Assembly (NCBI RefSeq): GCF_011947265.1
Contig: NZ_JAATHD010000006.1
Location: forward strand, 62,001 to 126,000
Source: Paenibacillus sp. HB172176
Lineage (GTDB): Bacteria > Bacillota > Bacilli > Paenibacillales > Paenibacillaceae
DNA length: 64,000 nt
Direction of reading: 5' to 3'
A model generated the notes under the pieces. That model was not told where the DNA came from. It ran no database searches and worked only from the letters and a program-made list of their open reading frames with translations. Positions 18,780 through 28,368 of the stretch are shown in pieces (the stretch's first letter is position 1; the number at the start of each line of letters is the position of its first letter). Both the position numbers and the translations under genes were made by a program.

Positions 18780-18889
18780 GGAAACCTCCAGATTGAAATA
18801 TGAATGGTTGATATCTATTCTAATCTCGACAGAGCGGAGTTGCAAATGATGGTTTGCACAATAGGTCAGCAAATAAGGACGAAGCGCAA

Positions 18890-18918
18890 TTGTCTCGCGC
18901 GTTCCAATTTCTTATGCT
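18890..18918 (+). promoter_or_regulatory. Probable sigma-A promoter for the GH51 gene
   Basis: TTGTCT (18890-18895), 17-nt spacer, TATGCT (18913-18918), 37 nt before the GH51 start and within the region shared with the divergent AraC gene. Confidence 0.5.
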
Positions 18919-18954
18919 AGTCGTATCCATGAAAACGACAAGAGGTGATTCAGC

Positions 18955-20901
18955 ATGAAATTGCATATGACGGAAGAGCTTGGCGCAGCAATCAATCCCG
19001 GGATGTTCGGTTTGTTTTTTGAGGATATCAATTATGGTCTGGACGGCGGTTTACACGCGGAAATGATTGAAAATCGTTCCTTTGAGTTTATCCAGACAAC
19101 AGGCGGAAATCGCAGCTACCGGGAATCCTATAGCGGACTTTACGGCTGGAGCGCATATCCGCCGGGCGGAAAGGAAGGAAGCCTTGACATTCAAAGCGAT
19201 TATCCGCAAAATCCAATCAATCCGCATTACCTGGTTTTTACTGCCAAAGAAGCGGGACAGGGTTTTGCGAATAAAGCTTATGACGGCATCTATATGAGGA
19301 AGGCTTTGTCCTATCGCATTAGCTTCTACGCCAGAGCCGAACAGTACGCCGGAAGCGTCGAGGTAGTGGCAGAGAAGAACCATCGTGTGGTTGCGAGCGT
19401 CATTGCCGCAGAGGCGATTAGCGACAAGTGGATGAAGTATGAAGTGAATATGATGAGCGATGAGACTCTGGAACGCGGAACATTCGTGATCAGGCTGAAT
19501 CAGCCGGGAACAGTATGCTTTGATTTTATCTCCATGATTCCTTCCGATGCGGTATTGGGCTTGTTCCGTCAGGATTTGGTACAATGGATGCGAGAGATGA
19601 AGCCAGGCTTTCTTCGTTTTCCCGGGGGCTGCGTGGTGGAGGGCTATTCGCTTGGCAACCGCTATCAATGGAAGCATAGCGTCGGCAAGTCGGAGGAACG
19701 ACGGCCGATCGGCAATCGTTGGGCGCTTCATGGCAATAAACCGGAAAATCAGTTCACGAGTCCCTACAGTCATTACAATCAGACGCTCGGCGTTGGCTAT
19801 TATGAATATTTTCTCTTATGCGAGCATCTCGGAGCAAAGCCGATTCCCGTCTTAAGCGTTGGGCTTGCCTGTCAGTTCCAGTCTTCCGAAAATGTGCCCG
19901 CTGACAGTCCCGAGTTTCAGCAATACATTGATGACGCGCTGGACTTAATTGAATTTGCGAACGGTTCTCAAGCAACAAGGTGGGGAAAACTTCGCGCAGA
20001 AATGGGACATCCCGAGCCGTTCGGATTGGAATACATCGGAATCGGCAATGAGCAATGGGAGTCGGAGCATTCGGATTTCTTCCGCAGGTACGAAAGATTT
20101 CAGGAAGCGATTCATGAGAAAAATCCCGCTATTCAGCTTATTGGATCGGCCGGACCGGATGTTCATTCGGAGAAATATGCAGCCGCATGGAGCTATTATC
20201 GGGCGAAAGCGAAGCAAAATCCTGATTTTGTCTATGCCGTGGACGAGCATTATTACGTAAAGCCTGAATGGATGTATGAGAACCTGCATTTCTATGACCA
20301 ATATCCGCGGGACATCAAGATATTCGCAGGAGAATTTGCCGTCCATTACAGCAACGGAATGAATGCTCCTCATCTGAACATGTGGGGCGCGGCGCTGGCG
20401 GAAGCGGCGTTTATGACGGGGCTCGAGAGAAACGCCGATATTGTGACGCTTGCCTGCTACGCGCCGTTGTTTGCCCGGATCGGCTATACGCAATGGTCGC
20501 CGGATATGATCTGGTTTGACGGCGCAGTGTCTTACGGGACGCCGAGCTATTATGTGCAGAAGCTGTATAGCACATTGAAAGGCACTCATGTGTTGAAGAC
20601 GAGCGTAGAGGAAGAGGCAATTCCGTTCACAGCCTCCTATGATCGGAACAATTCCACCATTATTCTGAAGCTGGTTAATCCGCTGCCGCGCACCGTTTGG
20701 GTGAAGCTTCAATCGGAGATGCCGCTGGAGCAATTGGGGGAGCTATACAAGATGGAGGGCAAGGAAGACGCCTTCAATTCCTTGGAGAAGCCGCAGCTAA
20801 TAGCGCCGAGAAAGTCTTCCTTTCTGTGGCGCGAGGGAATGGAATATGAGCTGGAGCCGGGGTCTTTTCATGTTATGAAACTGTTCTGTCAGACGAAGTA
20901 G
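18955..20901 (+). CDS. GH51 alpha-L-arabinofuranosidase
   Basis: 648 residues, ATG preceded by AGAGGTG. No signal peptide: an intracellular enzyme releasing terminal alpha-L-arabinofuranose from imported oligosaccharides. The start INPGMFGLFFEDINYGLDGGLHAEMIENRSFE is diagnostic for GH51. A carbohydrate-binding-like insert follows (about 50-190), then the TIM barrel with FLRFPGGCVVEGYS, acid/base Glu366 in GIGNEQWE and nucleophile Glu460 in FAGEFAVH. A beta-sandwich C-terminal domain closes it (LKGTHVLKTSV onward). Pairs with the divergent AraC regulator and complements the GH95, GH42 and GH3 enzymes elsewhere in the window. Confidence 0.93.
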   Translation: MKLHMTEELGAAINPGMFGLFFEDINYGLDGGLHAEMIENRSFEFIQTTGGNRSYRESYSGLYGWSAYPPGGKEGSLDIQSDYPQNPINPHYLVFTAKEAGQGFANKAYDGIYMRKALSYRISFYARAEQYAGSVEVVAEKNHRVVASVIAAEAISDKWMKYEVNMMSDETLERGTFVIRLNQPGTVCFDFISMIPSDAVLGLFRQDLVQWMREMKPGFLRFPGGCVVEGYSLGNRYQWKHSVGKSEERRPIGNRWALHGNKPENQFTSPYSHYNQTLGVGYYEYFLLCEHLGAKPIPVLSVGLACQFQSSENVPADSPEFQQYIDDALDLIEFANGSQATRWGKLRAEMGHPEPFGLEYIGIGNEQWESEHSDFFRRYERFQEAIHEKNPAIQLIGSAGPDVHSEKYAAAWSYYRAKAKQNPDFVYAVDEHYYVKPEWMYENLHFYDQYPRDIKIFAGEFAVHYSNGMNAPHLNMWGAALAEAAFMTGLERNADIVTLACYAPLFARIGYTQWSPDMIWFDGAVSYGTPSYYVQKLYSTLKGTHVLKTSVEEEAIPFTASYDRNNSTIILKLVNPLPRTVWVKLQSEMPLEQLGELYKMEGKEDAFNSLEKPQLIAPRKSSFLWREGMEYELEPGSFHVMKLFCQTK

Positions 20902-20950
20902 CATTTGGATAGACATAAGCAACGCAAATGACGAATAATGTGCAAGGAAT

Positions 20951-20991
20951 AAAGGGGAAACAACGCGTTCAAGACGCGTCGTTTCCCCTTT
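20951..20991. terminator. Bidirectional terminator between GH51 and thiD
   Basis: AAAGGGGAAAC.ACGCG (20951-20967) pairs with CGCGT.GTTTCCCCTTT (20975-20991). A-rich and T-rich flanks on both sides suit termination of the plus-strand GH51 gene and of the minus-strand thiamin operon. Confidence 0.75.
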
Positions 20992-21006
20992 AAGCTCATG
21001 CCTTGC

Positions 21007-21828
21007 TTATTGGAGCCGATAAGCCCAATGATTGGTAGGACCGATGCCGGAACCGACAGCAATGCCATGCTCGATGGCCGCCTGAATGAAGGCTTTGGCC
21101 TGCCGGACGGCGGGTTCCACGGCCAGTCCATGCGCGAGGCCGGCAGTCAGCGCCGCCGAGAAGGTGCAGCCTGTGCCATGGGTATGAACGGTGTCGATAC
21201 GCTCGGCGGCAAACTCGCAGAAGCTGGAGCCGTCATAGAGCAGATCGACAGCTTCGGCTCCCGACTCGTGCCCTCCCTTCAGGACGACATATTGCACGCC
21301 GAGAGCGGCCAGACGTCTGGCCGCTTCGCGTTTCTCCGCGGCATTGCGAATCAGGATGCCGGATAAGCGCTCGGCTTCAGGAATATTCGGGGTGACAACC
21401 TCCGCGAGCGGCAGCAGCTCGCGCTTGAAGGCGTTCAACGCCGCCTCTTGCAGCAGCACCGATCCTCCTTTGGCAATCATGACGGGATCGACGACGACGC
21501 GCTTCCACTTGAAGGCTTTCAGGGAAGCGGCGACAGCCTCGATGATTTCGCTGCTGAAGAGCATGCCCGTCTTGAGCGCGTCAACGCCGATGTCTTGTCC
21601 AATCGATCGGATTTGCTCATGAACGGCCTCGGGACTCAGCGGATAAACCGCCTGCACGCCGATGGTGTTCTGCGCGGTTACGGCCGTTATGGCCGACATG
21701 CCGAAGGCTCCCAGCTCTTGAAAGGTTTTCACATCGGCCTGGATGCCCGCGCCGCCGCCGCTGTCCGAGCCGGCTATGGTCAAAGCGCGGGGAACGCTGC
21801 TGCGCGAATGCAGGGACTCAGTTGACAT
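21007..21828 (-). CDS. thiD: Hydroxymethylpyrimidine(-phosphate) kinase
   Basis: 273 residues; ATG at 21828 with AAAGGAG upstream. It phosphorylates HMP and HMP-phosphate to HMP-diphosphate in the cytoplasm. [27 protein letters not shown] is the ThiD ribokinase-fold N-terminus, [12 protein letters not shown] is the core motif, and [19 protein letters not shown] holds the anion hole and catalytic Asp-equivalent region (the usual GTGC). Last gene of the operon; its start overlaps the end of thiO by 11 nt, so translation is likely coupled. Confidence 0.95.
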   Translation of the reverse strand: MSTESLHSRSSVPRALTIAGSDSGGGAGIQADVKTFQELGAFGMSAITAVTAQNTIGVQAVYPLSPEAVHEQIRSIGQDIGVDALKTGMLFSSEIIEAVAASLKAFKWKRVVVDPVMIAKGGSVLLQEAALNAFKRELLPLAEVVTPNIPEAERLSGILIRNAAEKREAARRLAALGVQYVVLKGGHESGAEAVDLLYDGSSFCEFAAERIDTVHTHGTGCTFSAALTAGLAHGLAVEPAVRQAKAFIQAAIEHGIAVGSGIGPTNHWAYRLQ

Positions 21829-22984
21829 GATCGATCGACTCCTTTCCTCGTACGATGTCGAACCTCCGTGGCGAAAAGCAAGCATAATAATTCGGCACAG
21901 CCTGATCGGCAATGCGATCTGCCACTAGCTTCGCCGTAATCGGACTGAGCAGAATGCCGTTGCGGTAATGGCCAGCCGCGAACATGACGCGTTTCGCGGA
22001 ATCAAGCTCGCCAAGGAAAGGGTAACCGTCCTGGGTCGACGGACGAAGCCCCGCCCATTGATGGAAGGGGACCAGCTTCTCCAGCTTCTCAATGACGTTC
22101 TTGTTCCATCCCCTCAAGCGGTTGATTCCGCGCTCGGTGACGGATGTGTCGAAGCCGGCAATATCCTCCGAAGCGCCGCATACGAGCGAGCGGTTGGCTT
22201 TGGCGACCAGGTAGCCCTGATTGCTGAACAGCATATGGCGAACGGGTCTGCCGTCCTCGCATGCGCCAACCTCTTCGCTCCTATACGCGCAAATTTGTCC
22301 GCGTATGGGATAGATGGGCAATGGCATGCCGAAGGTATCGGCAAGCTCCTGCGCCCAGGCGCCGGAGCATACGACAAGCCGATCGCCTTCGAAGCGGCGT
22401 CCGTCGCGGGCTTCGAGCACGATGCTTTCTTGCCAGCTTGCAACGTCGACGCTCTCCAACTGATCGAAGATGGCAACGCCGGAGCGGAGGCAGGCGTCCT
22501 CAAGCGCTCTCACATAGTCCGGCGCATACAGATGGCTTTCCTCGGGGGTGTAGAGGGCTGCCTTGACTTGTCTCGACAGCAGGGGCTCCCTAGTGAACAG
22601 TTCGGGAGCCTCGACAATTTCACCCGTCGAGCCATGCTGCCGCTGCCACAGCAGTCGCCCTTCGAGCGCCAAGCGATCCGCTTCGTGATAGGTCAGATAG
22701 AGGCTGCCCGATTTCGTATATTCGAATGGAATGCCGGAGTGCGTCCGCACCCGCTCCACCCACTGCGGATAGAGTCGAAGACTGTCCAGACATAGACGAA
22801 AGAAAGGATCGGGACCCTCGACATTTTCGGAGTACGGGGCAAGCATGCCGGCGGCCGCTCCGGAGGCCTGGCCTCCGCAGCGAGCAATCTCGAGCACGGT
22901 AGCCTGATATCCCCGGCTTTGCAATTCGTAGGCGACGGACAGGCCGATGACCCCTCCGCCCATAATGATGATGTTCTCGCTCAT
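21818..22984 (-). CDS. thiO: Glycine oxidase for thiazole synthesis
   Basis: 388 residues. A DAO-type FAD enzyme that oxidises glycine to the imine used by ThiG. FAD-binding [24 protein letters not shown] stands at the N-terminus. [43 protein letters not shown] and [21 protein letters not shown] match the glycine-oxidase family. Presence of ThiO rather than the radical enzyme ThiH fits aerobic Bacillales. Located between thiG and thiD in the operon. Confidence 0.95.
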   Translation of the reverse strand: MSENIIIMGGGVIGLSVAYELQSRGYQATVLEIARCGGQASGAAAGMLAPYSENVEGPDPFFRLCLDSLRLYPQWVERVRTHSGIPFEYTKSGSLYLTYHEADRLALEGRLLWQRQHGSTGEIVEAPELFTREPLLSRQVKAALYTPEESHLYAPDYVRALEDACLRSGVAIFDQLESVDVASWQESIVLEARDGRRFEGDRLVVCSGAWAQELADTFGMPLPIYPIRGQICAYRSEEVGACEDGRPVRHMLFSNQGYLVAKANRSLVCGASEDIAGFDTSVTERGINRLRGWNKNVIEKLEKLVPFHQWAGLRPSTQDGYPFLGELDSAKRVMFAAGHYRNGILLSPITAKLVADRIADQAVPNYYACFSPRRFDIVRGKESIDHVN

Positions 22985-23021
22985 GTGCGCAATACCAGCT
23001 TTCTGTTGAGGGATTAGCAGA

Positions 23022-23801
23022 CTAGTTTAGCTTGAAATCGTCATAACCGCTGCTTGCCGTGGCATACTTCTTCTTGGCAATCCGGCCCGACAGGTAGGAA
23101 AGCCGGCCGCTCTCGATGCCTAGCCGCATGGCTCTTGCCATTCCGATCGGATCGCGGGCCTTCGCAACAGGCGTGTTCATCAGCACGCCGGAGCAGCCCA
23201 GCTCCATGGCCTGCGCAACATCGGCGACAGAGCCAAGCCCCGCATCGACAATAATCGGGACGGAGGCTTCCTCGACGATTAATCCGATATGATAAGGGTT
23301 CAGAATGCCTAGCCCGGTTCCGATTGGCGCTCCTCCCGGCATGACGGCAGCAGCGCCTGCTTCCTCAAGCCGCTTGCACAGGATCGGATCATCGGTTGTG
23401 TAGGGCAACACGGTGAAGCCTTCCTTCACCAGTTGTTCGGTAGCGCGCAGCGTCTCGATCGGATCGGGCAGCAGCGTCCGTTCGTTGCCGCTGATCTCGA
23501 CCTTGATCCAGTCGCTGAGGCCGGAGGCGCGGGCAAGACGGGCGATGCGCACGGCTTCTTCCGCCGTGCTTGCTCCCGAGGTATTGGGCAGAAAGTGGAA
23601 GGACTCCGGCTCAATATGCTGCAGAATGGAATCATCGCCGGCGGCGTCCAGGTTGACGCGACGAATCGCGAAGGTAAGCACCTCCGCGCCCGAAGCTTTA
23701 ATTGCTTCTTGCTGAACATAGGGGTTCGGGAACAGTCCCGTCCCGAGGAACAAGCGGGAATGCAGGACGCGTCCTCCGATTTGCCATGTATCTTTTGTCA
23801 T
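23022..23801 (-). CDS. thiG: Thiazole synthase
   Basis: 259 residues, the usual length. Condenses deoxyxylulose 5-phosphate, the ThiO product and sulfur from ThiS thiocarboxylate into thiazole phosphate carboxylate. Schiff-base Lys100 in DWIKVEI, with GRVLHSRLFLGTG at the start, LPNTSGASTAEEAVRIARLAR, and PIIVDAGLGSVADVAQAMELG near the phosphate site. Starts 3 nt after thiS. Confidence 0.96.
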   Translation of the reverse strand: MTKDTWQIGGRVLHSRLFLGTGLFPNPYVQQEAIKASGAEVLTFAIRRVNLDAAGDDSILQHIEPESFHFLPNTSGASTAEEAVRIARLARASGLSDWIKVEISGNERTLLPDPIETLRATEQLVKEGFTVLPYTTDDPILCKRLEEAGAAAVMPGGAPIGTGLGILNPYHIGLIVEEASVPIIVDAGLGSVADVAQAMELGCSGVLMNTPVAKARDPIGMARAMRLGIESGRLSYLSGRIAKKKYATASSGYDDFKLN

Positions 23802-23804
23802 GCT

Positions 23805-24002
23805 TTAACCTCCTCCCACAAAATGAACCAGTTCGATTTTGCTATTTTCGTTCACGTTGACGGACGACCATTGCTCCTTCGTCAGAACATGGCCGTCGGC
23901 CTCTACAACGATTGGTTTATCCAGCAGCTCATAGTAGGATACGATGTCTTCAACCGTTCGCACATCAAGGCTCTCTCTTTTTCCGTTAATCATAAGTTGC
24001 AT
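23805..24002 (-). CDS. thiS: Sulfur carrier protein ThiS
   Basis: 65 residues with the ubiquitin-like fold pattern and the essential C-terminal Gly-Gly (ends HFVGGG). The C-terminal glycine is adenylated by ThiF and converted to a thiocarboxylate that supplies sulfur to ThiG. Tightly packed, 11 nt after thiE and 3 nt before thiG. Confidence 0.95.
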   Translation of the reverse strand: MQLMINGKRESLDVRTVEDIVSYYELLDKPIVVEADGHVLTKEQWSSVNVNENSKIELVHFVGGG

Positions 24003-24013
24003 GGGCTCTCCTC

Positions 24014-24631
24014 CTATCCGTTCAGCTTCTTCAGGAAGGCTTCGCAGGTTCCCTTGACATCGTCGCTTCCTACAATTTCGCTCACGGCGCAGATGCGAGA
24101 CGCTCCGGCGGCGATAACCTCGTCCACGTTATGAAGCTTGATGCCGCCAATCGCAACGAAGGGAATACGGATACGCTCCGCGACCTCGCGGACATAGGCT
24201 ACGGTTACGGGATCGACGACATCCGCCTTCGTGGTCGTCGGGAAGACGGGGCCGACGCCGAGGTAGTCGGCGCCCTGGCTTTCGGCGAGCAGCGCTTCTT
24301 CAATGGCGTGCGTCGAGATGCCGATAATTTTGTCGCCGACCAGCTTGCGCGCTTCGACGAGCGGCAGATCGTCTTGTCCAAGATGCACGCCGTCAGCGTC
24401 AACCTCCATGGCAAGCTCGATATGATCATTGACGATGAAGGTTACGCCGTATCGGCGCGTCAGCTCCCGAAGCGCTCTGGCTTTCTCCAGCAGCTCGGCG
24501 CGAGCGCTTGATTTGTCGCGCAGCTGCACAATGTCGACACCGCCGAGAATAGCTTGCTCCATAACGTCAACAAGGCTTCGTCCGGGATGGAACGTTTCTC
24601 CGGTGATGGCGTATAGCTTGAAGTCTTTCAT
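24014..24631 (-). CDS. thiE: Thiamin-phosphate synthase
   Basis: 205 residues; ATG at 24631 follows GAGGAG. Joins HMP-diphosphate and thiazole phosphate. TIM-barrel motifs: VDIVQLRDKSS, VNDHIELAMEVDADGVHLGQDDLP, GADYLGVGPVFPTTTK and FVAIGGIKLHNVDEVIAAGA. All match the ThiE active-site loops. Confidence 0.96.
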   Translation of the reverse strand: MKDFKLYAITGETFHPGRSLVDVMEQAILGGVDIVQLRDKSSARAELLEKARALRELTRRYGVTFIVNDHIELAMEVDADGVHLGQDDLPLVEARKLVGDKIIGISTHAIEEALLAESQGADYLGVGPVFPTTTKADVVDPVTVAYVREVAERIRIPFVAIGGIKLHNVDEVIAAGASRICAVSEIVGSDDVKGTCEAFLKKLNG

Positions 24632-24653
24632 AAGCTCATCTCCTCTTATTGTA

Positions 24654-25664
24654 TCAGCTTCCGATATAACGATCATAGATAATCTTCGCCCGCGTCAAAT
24701 CATCGGTGCCTTGCACGAGCACCCGACCATCCGGGAACAGCACGAGGCGCTCTCCATCCGGCAGCTCGACCCGCAACAGGTAAGGATTAAGCGTCAGGCT
24801 TGCTGCGACCGGACTCAGGCGATGCTCCCAGTCGGCCAGCTTCATCGGCCCCTTGCTCGCGAATTGCACGGTTTCCCTCCCGCATAGCGCGACGGCTTCA
24901 TCGCCGCGGGCTTGGAGTGCCGGATACTGCTTCAATTGGCAGCAGGGGCAATCCTTGCGCGGCGCGCCAAGCTTCATCTCGTAGAGGCGATTGCCCCAAA
25001 GATCGACCGAGAGAAGGGAATCTCTTCGCGCCTCCTCGGCGCCTACAAGCAGCTTCAGCGCTTCCACCGCCTGGAAGGAGGCGATAATGTCGACAATGGG
25101 CGATATGACGCCGATCATATCGCAGGTTTGCCCGTCGGCTTCCGCCGCAGGCACGAGGCAGCGGAAGCATGGCGTAGCGCCGGGCACCAGCACGGCGCAC
25201 ATGCCTCTGGCGCTTACGGCGCCGCCGTAGATGAACGGAATGCCTTGGCGGAAGCAGGCATCGTTCAGCAGGTAGCGCGTTTGGAAATTATCCGTGCCGT
25301 CGAGCACCAAATCGACGTTATCCAGCAGTCCTTCGATTGTCGAGGGCGTGACGTCCATGACGAGAGCTTCTATCTCGACCTCCGAGTTGATGCGGCCAAG
25401 CTTGTTCTGCGCGGCAACGGCTTTGGGCAATCCCTGCTCGACATCGTTCTCGTCGTACAGAAGCTGGCGTTGAAGATTGCTTGCCTCCACATAATCCCGG
25501 TCGACGATGCGAACGAAGCCGACGCCGGCTCTCACCATATGATTGGCGAGCACGGTGCCCAGCGCTCCCATGCCAACGATGCATACCGAGCTGCTTCCAA
25601 GCTTGCTTTGTCCAGCCGACCCAATGGGCGGAAATAAGATTTGTCTGGAATATCTCTCGTTCAT
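24654..25664 (-). CDS. thiF: ThiS adenylyltransferase (E1-like)
   Basis: 336 residues. ATG at 25664 lies 9 nt after GAGGTG; a GTG at 25676 overlaps that site. Activates the C-terminus of ThiS with ATP. NERYSRQILFPPIG, GMGALGTVLANHMVRAGVG (nucleotide loop), DRDYVEASNLQRQLLY and DLVLDGTDNFQTRYLLND are ThiF/MoeB signatures. CFRC and CPCC supply four zinc cysteines. A C-terminal extension of about 95 residues (CGRETVQF onward) follows, as in Bacillus-type ThiF. The same protein could also serve MoaD, but the operon points to thiamin. Confidence 0.92.
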   Translation of the reverse strand: MNERYSRQILFPPIGSAGQSKLGSSSVCIVGMGALGTVLANHMVRAGVGFVRIVDRDYVEASNLQRQLLYDENDVEQGLPKAVAAQNKLGRINSEVEIEALVMDVTPSTIEGLLDNVDLVLDGTDNFQTRYLLNDACFRQGIPFIYGGAVSARGMCAVLVPGATPCFRCLVPAAEADGQTCDMIGVISPIVDIIASFQAVEALKLLVGAEEARRDSLLSVDLWGNRLYEMKLGAPRKDCPCCQLKQYPALQARGDEAVALCGRETVQFASKGPMKLADWEHRLSPVAASLTLNPYLLRVELPDGERLVLFPDGRVLVQGTDDLTRAKIIYDRYIGS

Positions 25665-25681
25665 CTGCCAGTTCACCTCAA

Positions 25682-26704
25682 TTATAAATTACGGAAGGCT
25701 TCCTCGGGCGCGACAGCTTGCTTCAGAAGTCCGTGCTCTTGCATCCAATCGATGACGGATTGCCAGTTCTCGCTTGATTGCGAGCCGAAGGCTTCGCCGC
25801 CGGCATCCATGAGCGGCATCAGAATGTCCAGACTTTGCTTCTCCACGTCGTCATCCAGCGGGAATTCGCCTTCTTGCTTGTCGAGCAGCAGCGCCAGCGC
25901 TTCATCCGGATGCTCCGCCGTATATTGCTGCCCCTTGGCAGCCGCTTCGATGAAGCGGCGATAGAGCTCCTGTTTCTTGTCGATGCCATCCTCGCTGGCA
26001 ATCAGTACGAGCTCGTAATAATCGGGCACGCCGTATTGCGAAGGGTCGAAGGAGACTAGCTTCACGCCTTCCTTCTCCAGCAGCAGCTTCTCGTGATTCA
26101 CATAGCCGCCGATAATAGCGTCCACCCGCTTCGTTGTCATGGCCGGGATGAGATCCCAGCCGATATCCTGATAATGAAGAGCGGAGGCGTCGCCGCCGTC
26201 ATGCTCCACCATTGTGTTGACGATGGCTTCGTCCAGCGGGATGGAGGGATAACCGATTTGCTGACCGACCAGGTCCCGCGGACGGCTTATGCCGCTTTCT
26301 TGCAGCGCGAACAAGCGGTTCAGGGGATGCCTGACGATAGCTGCAAGGGAAACGACAGGGATGTCCTCCGCACGGGAAATCGCGACCTGCATCTGATAGC
26401 TGAGAGCGAGATCCGCCTTGCCGGTTGCGACCAGCTTGACGGCGTCATTCGTATCCGCCGGTGTTTGCAGCTTGACCTTGAGTCCTGCTTCCTCGAAGTA
26501 GCCGTTCGCTTCGGCGGCGTAGAGGAAGGTGTGGACGGCATTGGGATACCAGTCGAGCAGAACCGTGAGTTCATCAAGCTTGGCGTTGGCGTTCGTGTTG
26601 CTTGATGTCGTCGAACAGCCCGCAAGCAGCAGGGAGCAGAGAGCAACGAGCATAACGCTGGAGCGTAGAATGGAAGGCAAGGAATTACGTTGTTTCATAT
26701 TCAT
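25682..26704 (-). CDS. thiY: Formylaminopyrimidine-binding lipoprotein (NMT1/THI5-like)
   Basis: 340 residues. Lipoprotein signal peptide with LAGC and lipidated Cys30, then a short Ser/Thr/Asn linker. The mature part matches the NMT1/THI5-like periplasmic family: LTVLLDWYPNAVHTFLYAAEANGYF, ATGKADLALSYQ and RVDAIIGGYVNHE. With thiX and thiZ it forms the importer of N-formyl-aminomethyl-pyrimidine, a breakdown product of thiamin. The substrate is inferred from operon context with ylmB and tenA. Confidence 0.9.
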   Translation of the reverse strand: MNMKQRNSLPSILRSSVMLVALCSLLLAGCSTTSSNTNANAKLDELTVLLDWYPNAVHTFLYAAEANGYFEEAGLKVKLQTPADTNDAVKLVATGKADLALSYQMQVAISRAEDIPVVSLAAIVRHPLNRLFALQESGISRPRDLVGQQIGYPSIPLDEAIVNTMVEHDGGDASALHYQDIGWDLIPAMTTKRVDAIIGGYVNHEKLLLEKEGVKLVSFDPSQYGVPDYYELVLIASEDGIDKKQELYRRFIEAAAKGQQYTAEHPDEALALLLDKQEGEFPLDDDVEKQSLDILMPLMDAGGEAFGSQSSENWQSVIDWMQEHGLLKQAVAPEEAFRNL

Positions 26705-26746
26705 GTCAACTCCGATTTCTAGTATGGAATAATGGTGAACCGAGTC

Positions 26747-27508
26747 TCAAGACCGACGATGAGCGAGCAAGAGACGTTCAATGCACTGAATGGTTAAGAA
26801 CAAGCCAATCCCCATGATTGACAGCAGCAGCACGCCCGCGAATACGGCGTCGCCGGCCAGCATGTGGGACGCTCGCTTCGTATACATGCCGAGCCCGGCC
26901 TGACCGCCAAGCCATTCTCCCAGCGTAGCGCCTCCGACGCTGATGGCGGCAGCGAGCTTCAGGCCGGTGAAGAAGCCGGGCATCGCGGAGGGGAGCTTCC
27001 ACTTGACGAACAGCTGGCGCTGGCTTGCGCCCATCGTTCTCAGCAAATCGCCGGTATCGGGGTCTGCGCCGCGAAAGCCCGAAGCGGTGTTGACCGCAAT
27101 CGGGAAGAAGGTGAACAGAATGACGACGGCTACCTTGCTGCCGAGCTCGTAGCCGAACCACATGACCATAATTGGCGACAACGCGACAATGGGAATCGTC
27201 TGCGAGGCGACGAGCAGCGGATACAAGGTGCGTTCCGCCAGACGGGAACGGTCGATGACGATCGCGAACGACAGCCCGAATACGGTCGATATGCCGAGGC
27301 CGAGCAGCGCTTCCCACAGGGTAACACCGAAATGACGAAGCAGCGGCTGTCTGTCCTCCCATAAAGAGACCAGCACATCGGACAATCTCGGAATGATGTA
27401 ATGCGGAATGCCGGCGAGCGGAGGACCAATCTCCCATAAAGCGGCGAGCAGCAAAGCCAGAGAGAGGAGCGGCGCGTGCTGACGCAGCTTCTGCAGCATG
27501 AATCTCAT
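26747..27508 (-). CDS. thiX: Pyrimidine-precursor ABC transporter permease
   Basis: 253 residues with six hydrophobic segments. TauC/SsuC-type permease: LWEIGPPLAGIPHYIIPRLSDVL at the start and the EAA loop LLRTMGASQRQLFVKWKLPSAMPG. Its ATG overlaps the TGA of thiZ (ATGA), indicating coupling. Partner of ThiZ and ThiY. Confidence 0.92.
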   Translation of the reverse strand: MRFMLQKLRQHAPLLSLALLLAALWEIGPPLAGIPHYIIPRLSDVLVSLWEDRQPLLRHFGVTLWEALLGLGISTVFGLSFAIVIDRSRLAERTLYPLLVASQTIPIVALSPIMVMWFGYELGSKVAVVILFTFFPIAVNTASGFRGADPDTGDLLRTMGASQRQLFVKWKLPSAMPGFFTGLKLAAAISVGGATLGEWLGGQAGLGMYTKRASHMLAGDAVFAGVLLLSIMGIGLFLTIQCIERLLLAHRRS

Positions 27509-28368
27509 CGCAGCGTCGCCTCCTTGTGCGGGGCGCTCCCCGGCGCAGGCTCGTCATGCTCGGCAAGATGCGCTTGCGCCGAATGATCATAGAGCCGAAG
27601 CAATTGCTTCTTGAGCGCAACAAAGGAAGGCTCCATCACAAGCGCTTGCCGTCTCGGGCGAGAGAGCGGCACGTCGAATGCTTCGAAAGCGGCAATCGGC
27701 GATTGGGCGGCTACGAGCACGCGATCCGACAGCAGCAGCGCTTCATCCACATCATGCGTAATGAATAACACGGTTTTGCGATGCTGCTCCCAGGATTGCA
27801 GCAGCCACTCCTGCATGGAAGCGCGCGTCATGGCGTCCAGCGCTCCGAACGGTTCGTCGAGCAGCAGCAGCTCTCCGCCGCCGAGCAGCGACCGCAGGAA
27901 CGATACGCGCTGCCGCATGCCGCCGGACAGCTCATGCGGGTACTTGCGCTCCGTTCCGGCCAGCCCCATGTCCGGCAGCAGCTCAAGCACCCGGCTGCGC
28001 GCATCCTTGCGCTTTGCGCCGCGCAGTTCCAGACCGATTGCGGCATTGTCCAGCACGGTGCGCCAGGGCATCAATCCATCGCGTTGCGGCATGTAGCCAA
28101 TTCGTCCATGCCGGGCGGCGGAGGCGACGTCCATGCCGTCCGCTCCGATACGAATCGAGCCGCTCTTCGCGGGGAGAAGTCCGGAGAGGAGGCGGAACAG
28201 CGTGGTCTTGCCAAGGCCGCTCGCCGCCAGCAGACTGACGAACTCGCCTTGCCTCAGCTCAAAGCCAAGCTGGTCGAACATCGGCGGTTCTCCGGGAAAG
28301 CCGAAGACGAGACGATCTACCGCAAGCGAGACAGGGGGCTGCTCCAATGCTGCGACGCCGGCGTTCAT
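27505..28368 (-). CDS. thiZ: Pyrimidine-precursor ABC transporter ATP-binding protein
   Basis: 287 residues. ATG at 28368 is 8 nt after GAGGAG and overlaps the tenA stop as ATGA; an in-frame GTG at 28377 falls too close to the site. Walker A reads ASGLGKTTLF, with Ala where the usual first Gly would be. Q-loop MPQRDGLMPW, signature LSGGMRQRV, Walker B LLLLDEPFGALD and His switch FITHDVDEA. SsuB/TauB-type ATPase; energises ThiX. Confidence 0.92.
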   Translation of the reverse strand: MNAGVAALEQPPVSLAVDRLVFGFPGEPPMFDQLGFELRQGEFVSLLAASGLGKTTLFRLLSGLLPAKSGSIRIGADGMDVASAARHGRIGYMPQRDGLMPWRTVLDNAAIGLELRGAKRKDARSRVLELLPDMGLAGTERKYPHELSGGMRQRVSFLRSLLGGGELLLLDEPFGALDAMTRASMQEWLLQSWEQHRKTVLFITHDVDEALLLSDRVLVAAQSPIAAFEAFDVPLSRPRRQALVMEPSFVALKKQLLRLYDHSAQAHLAEHDEPAPGSAPHKEATLR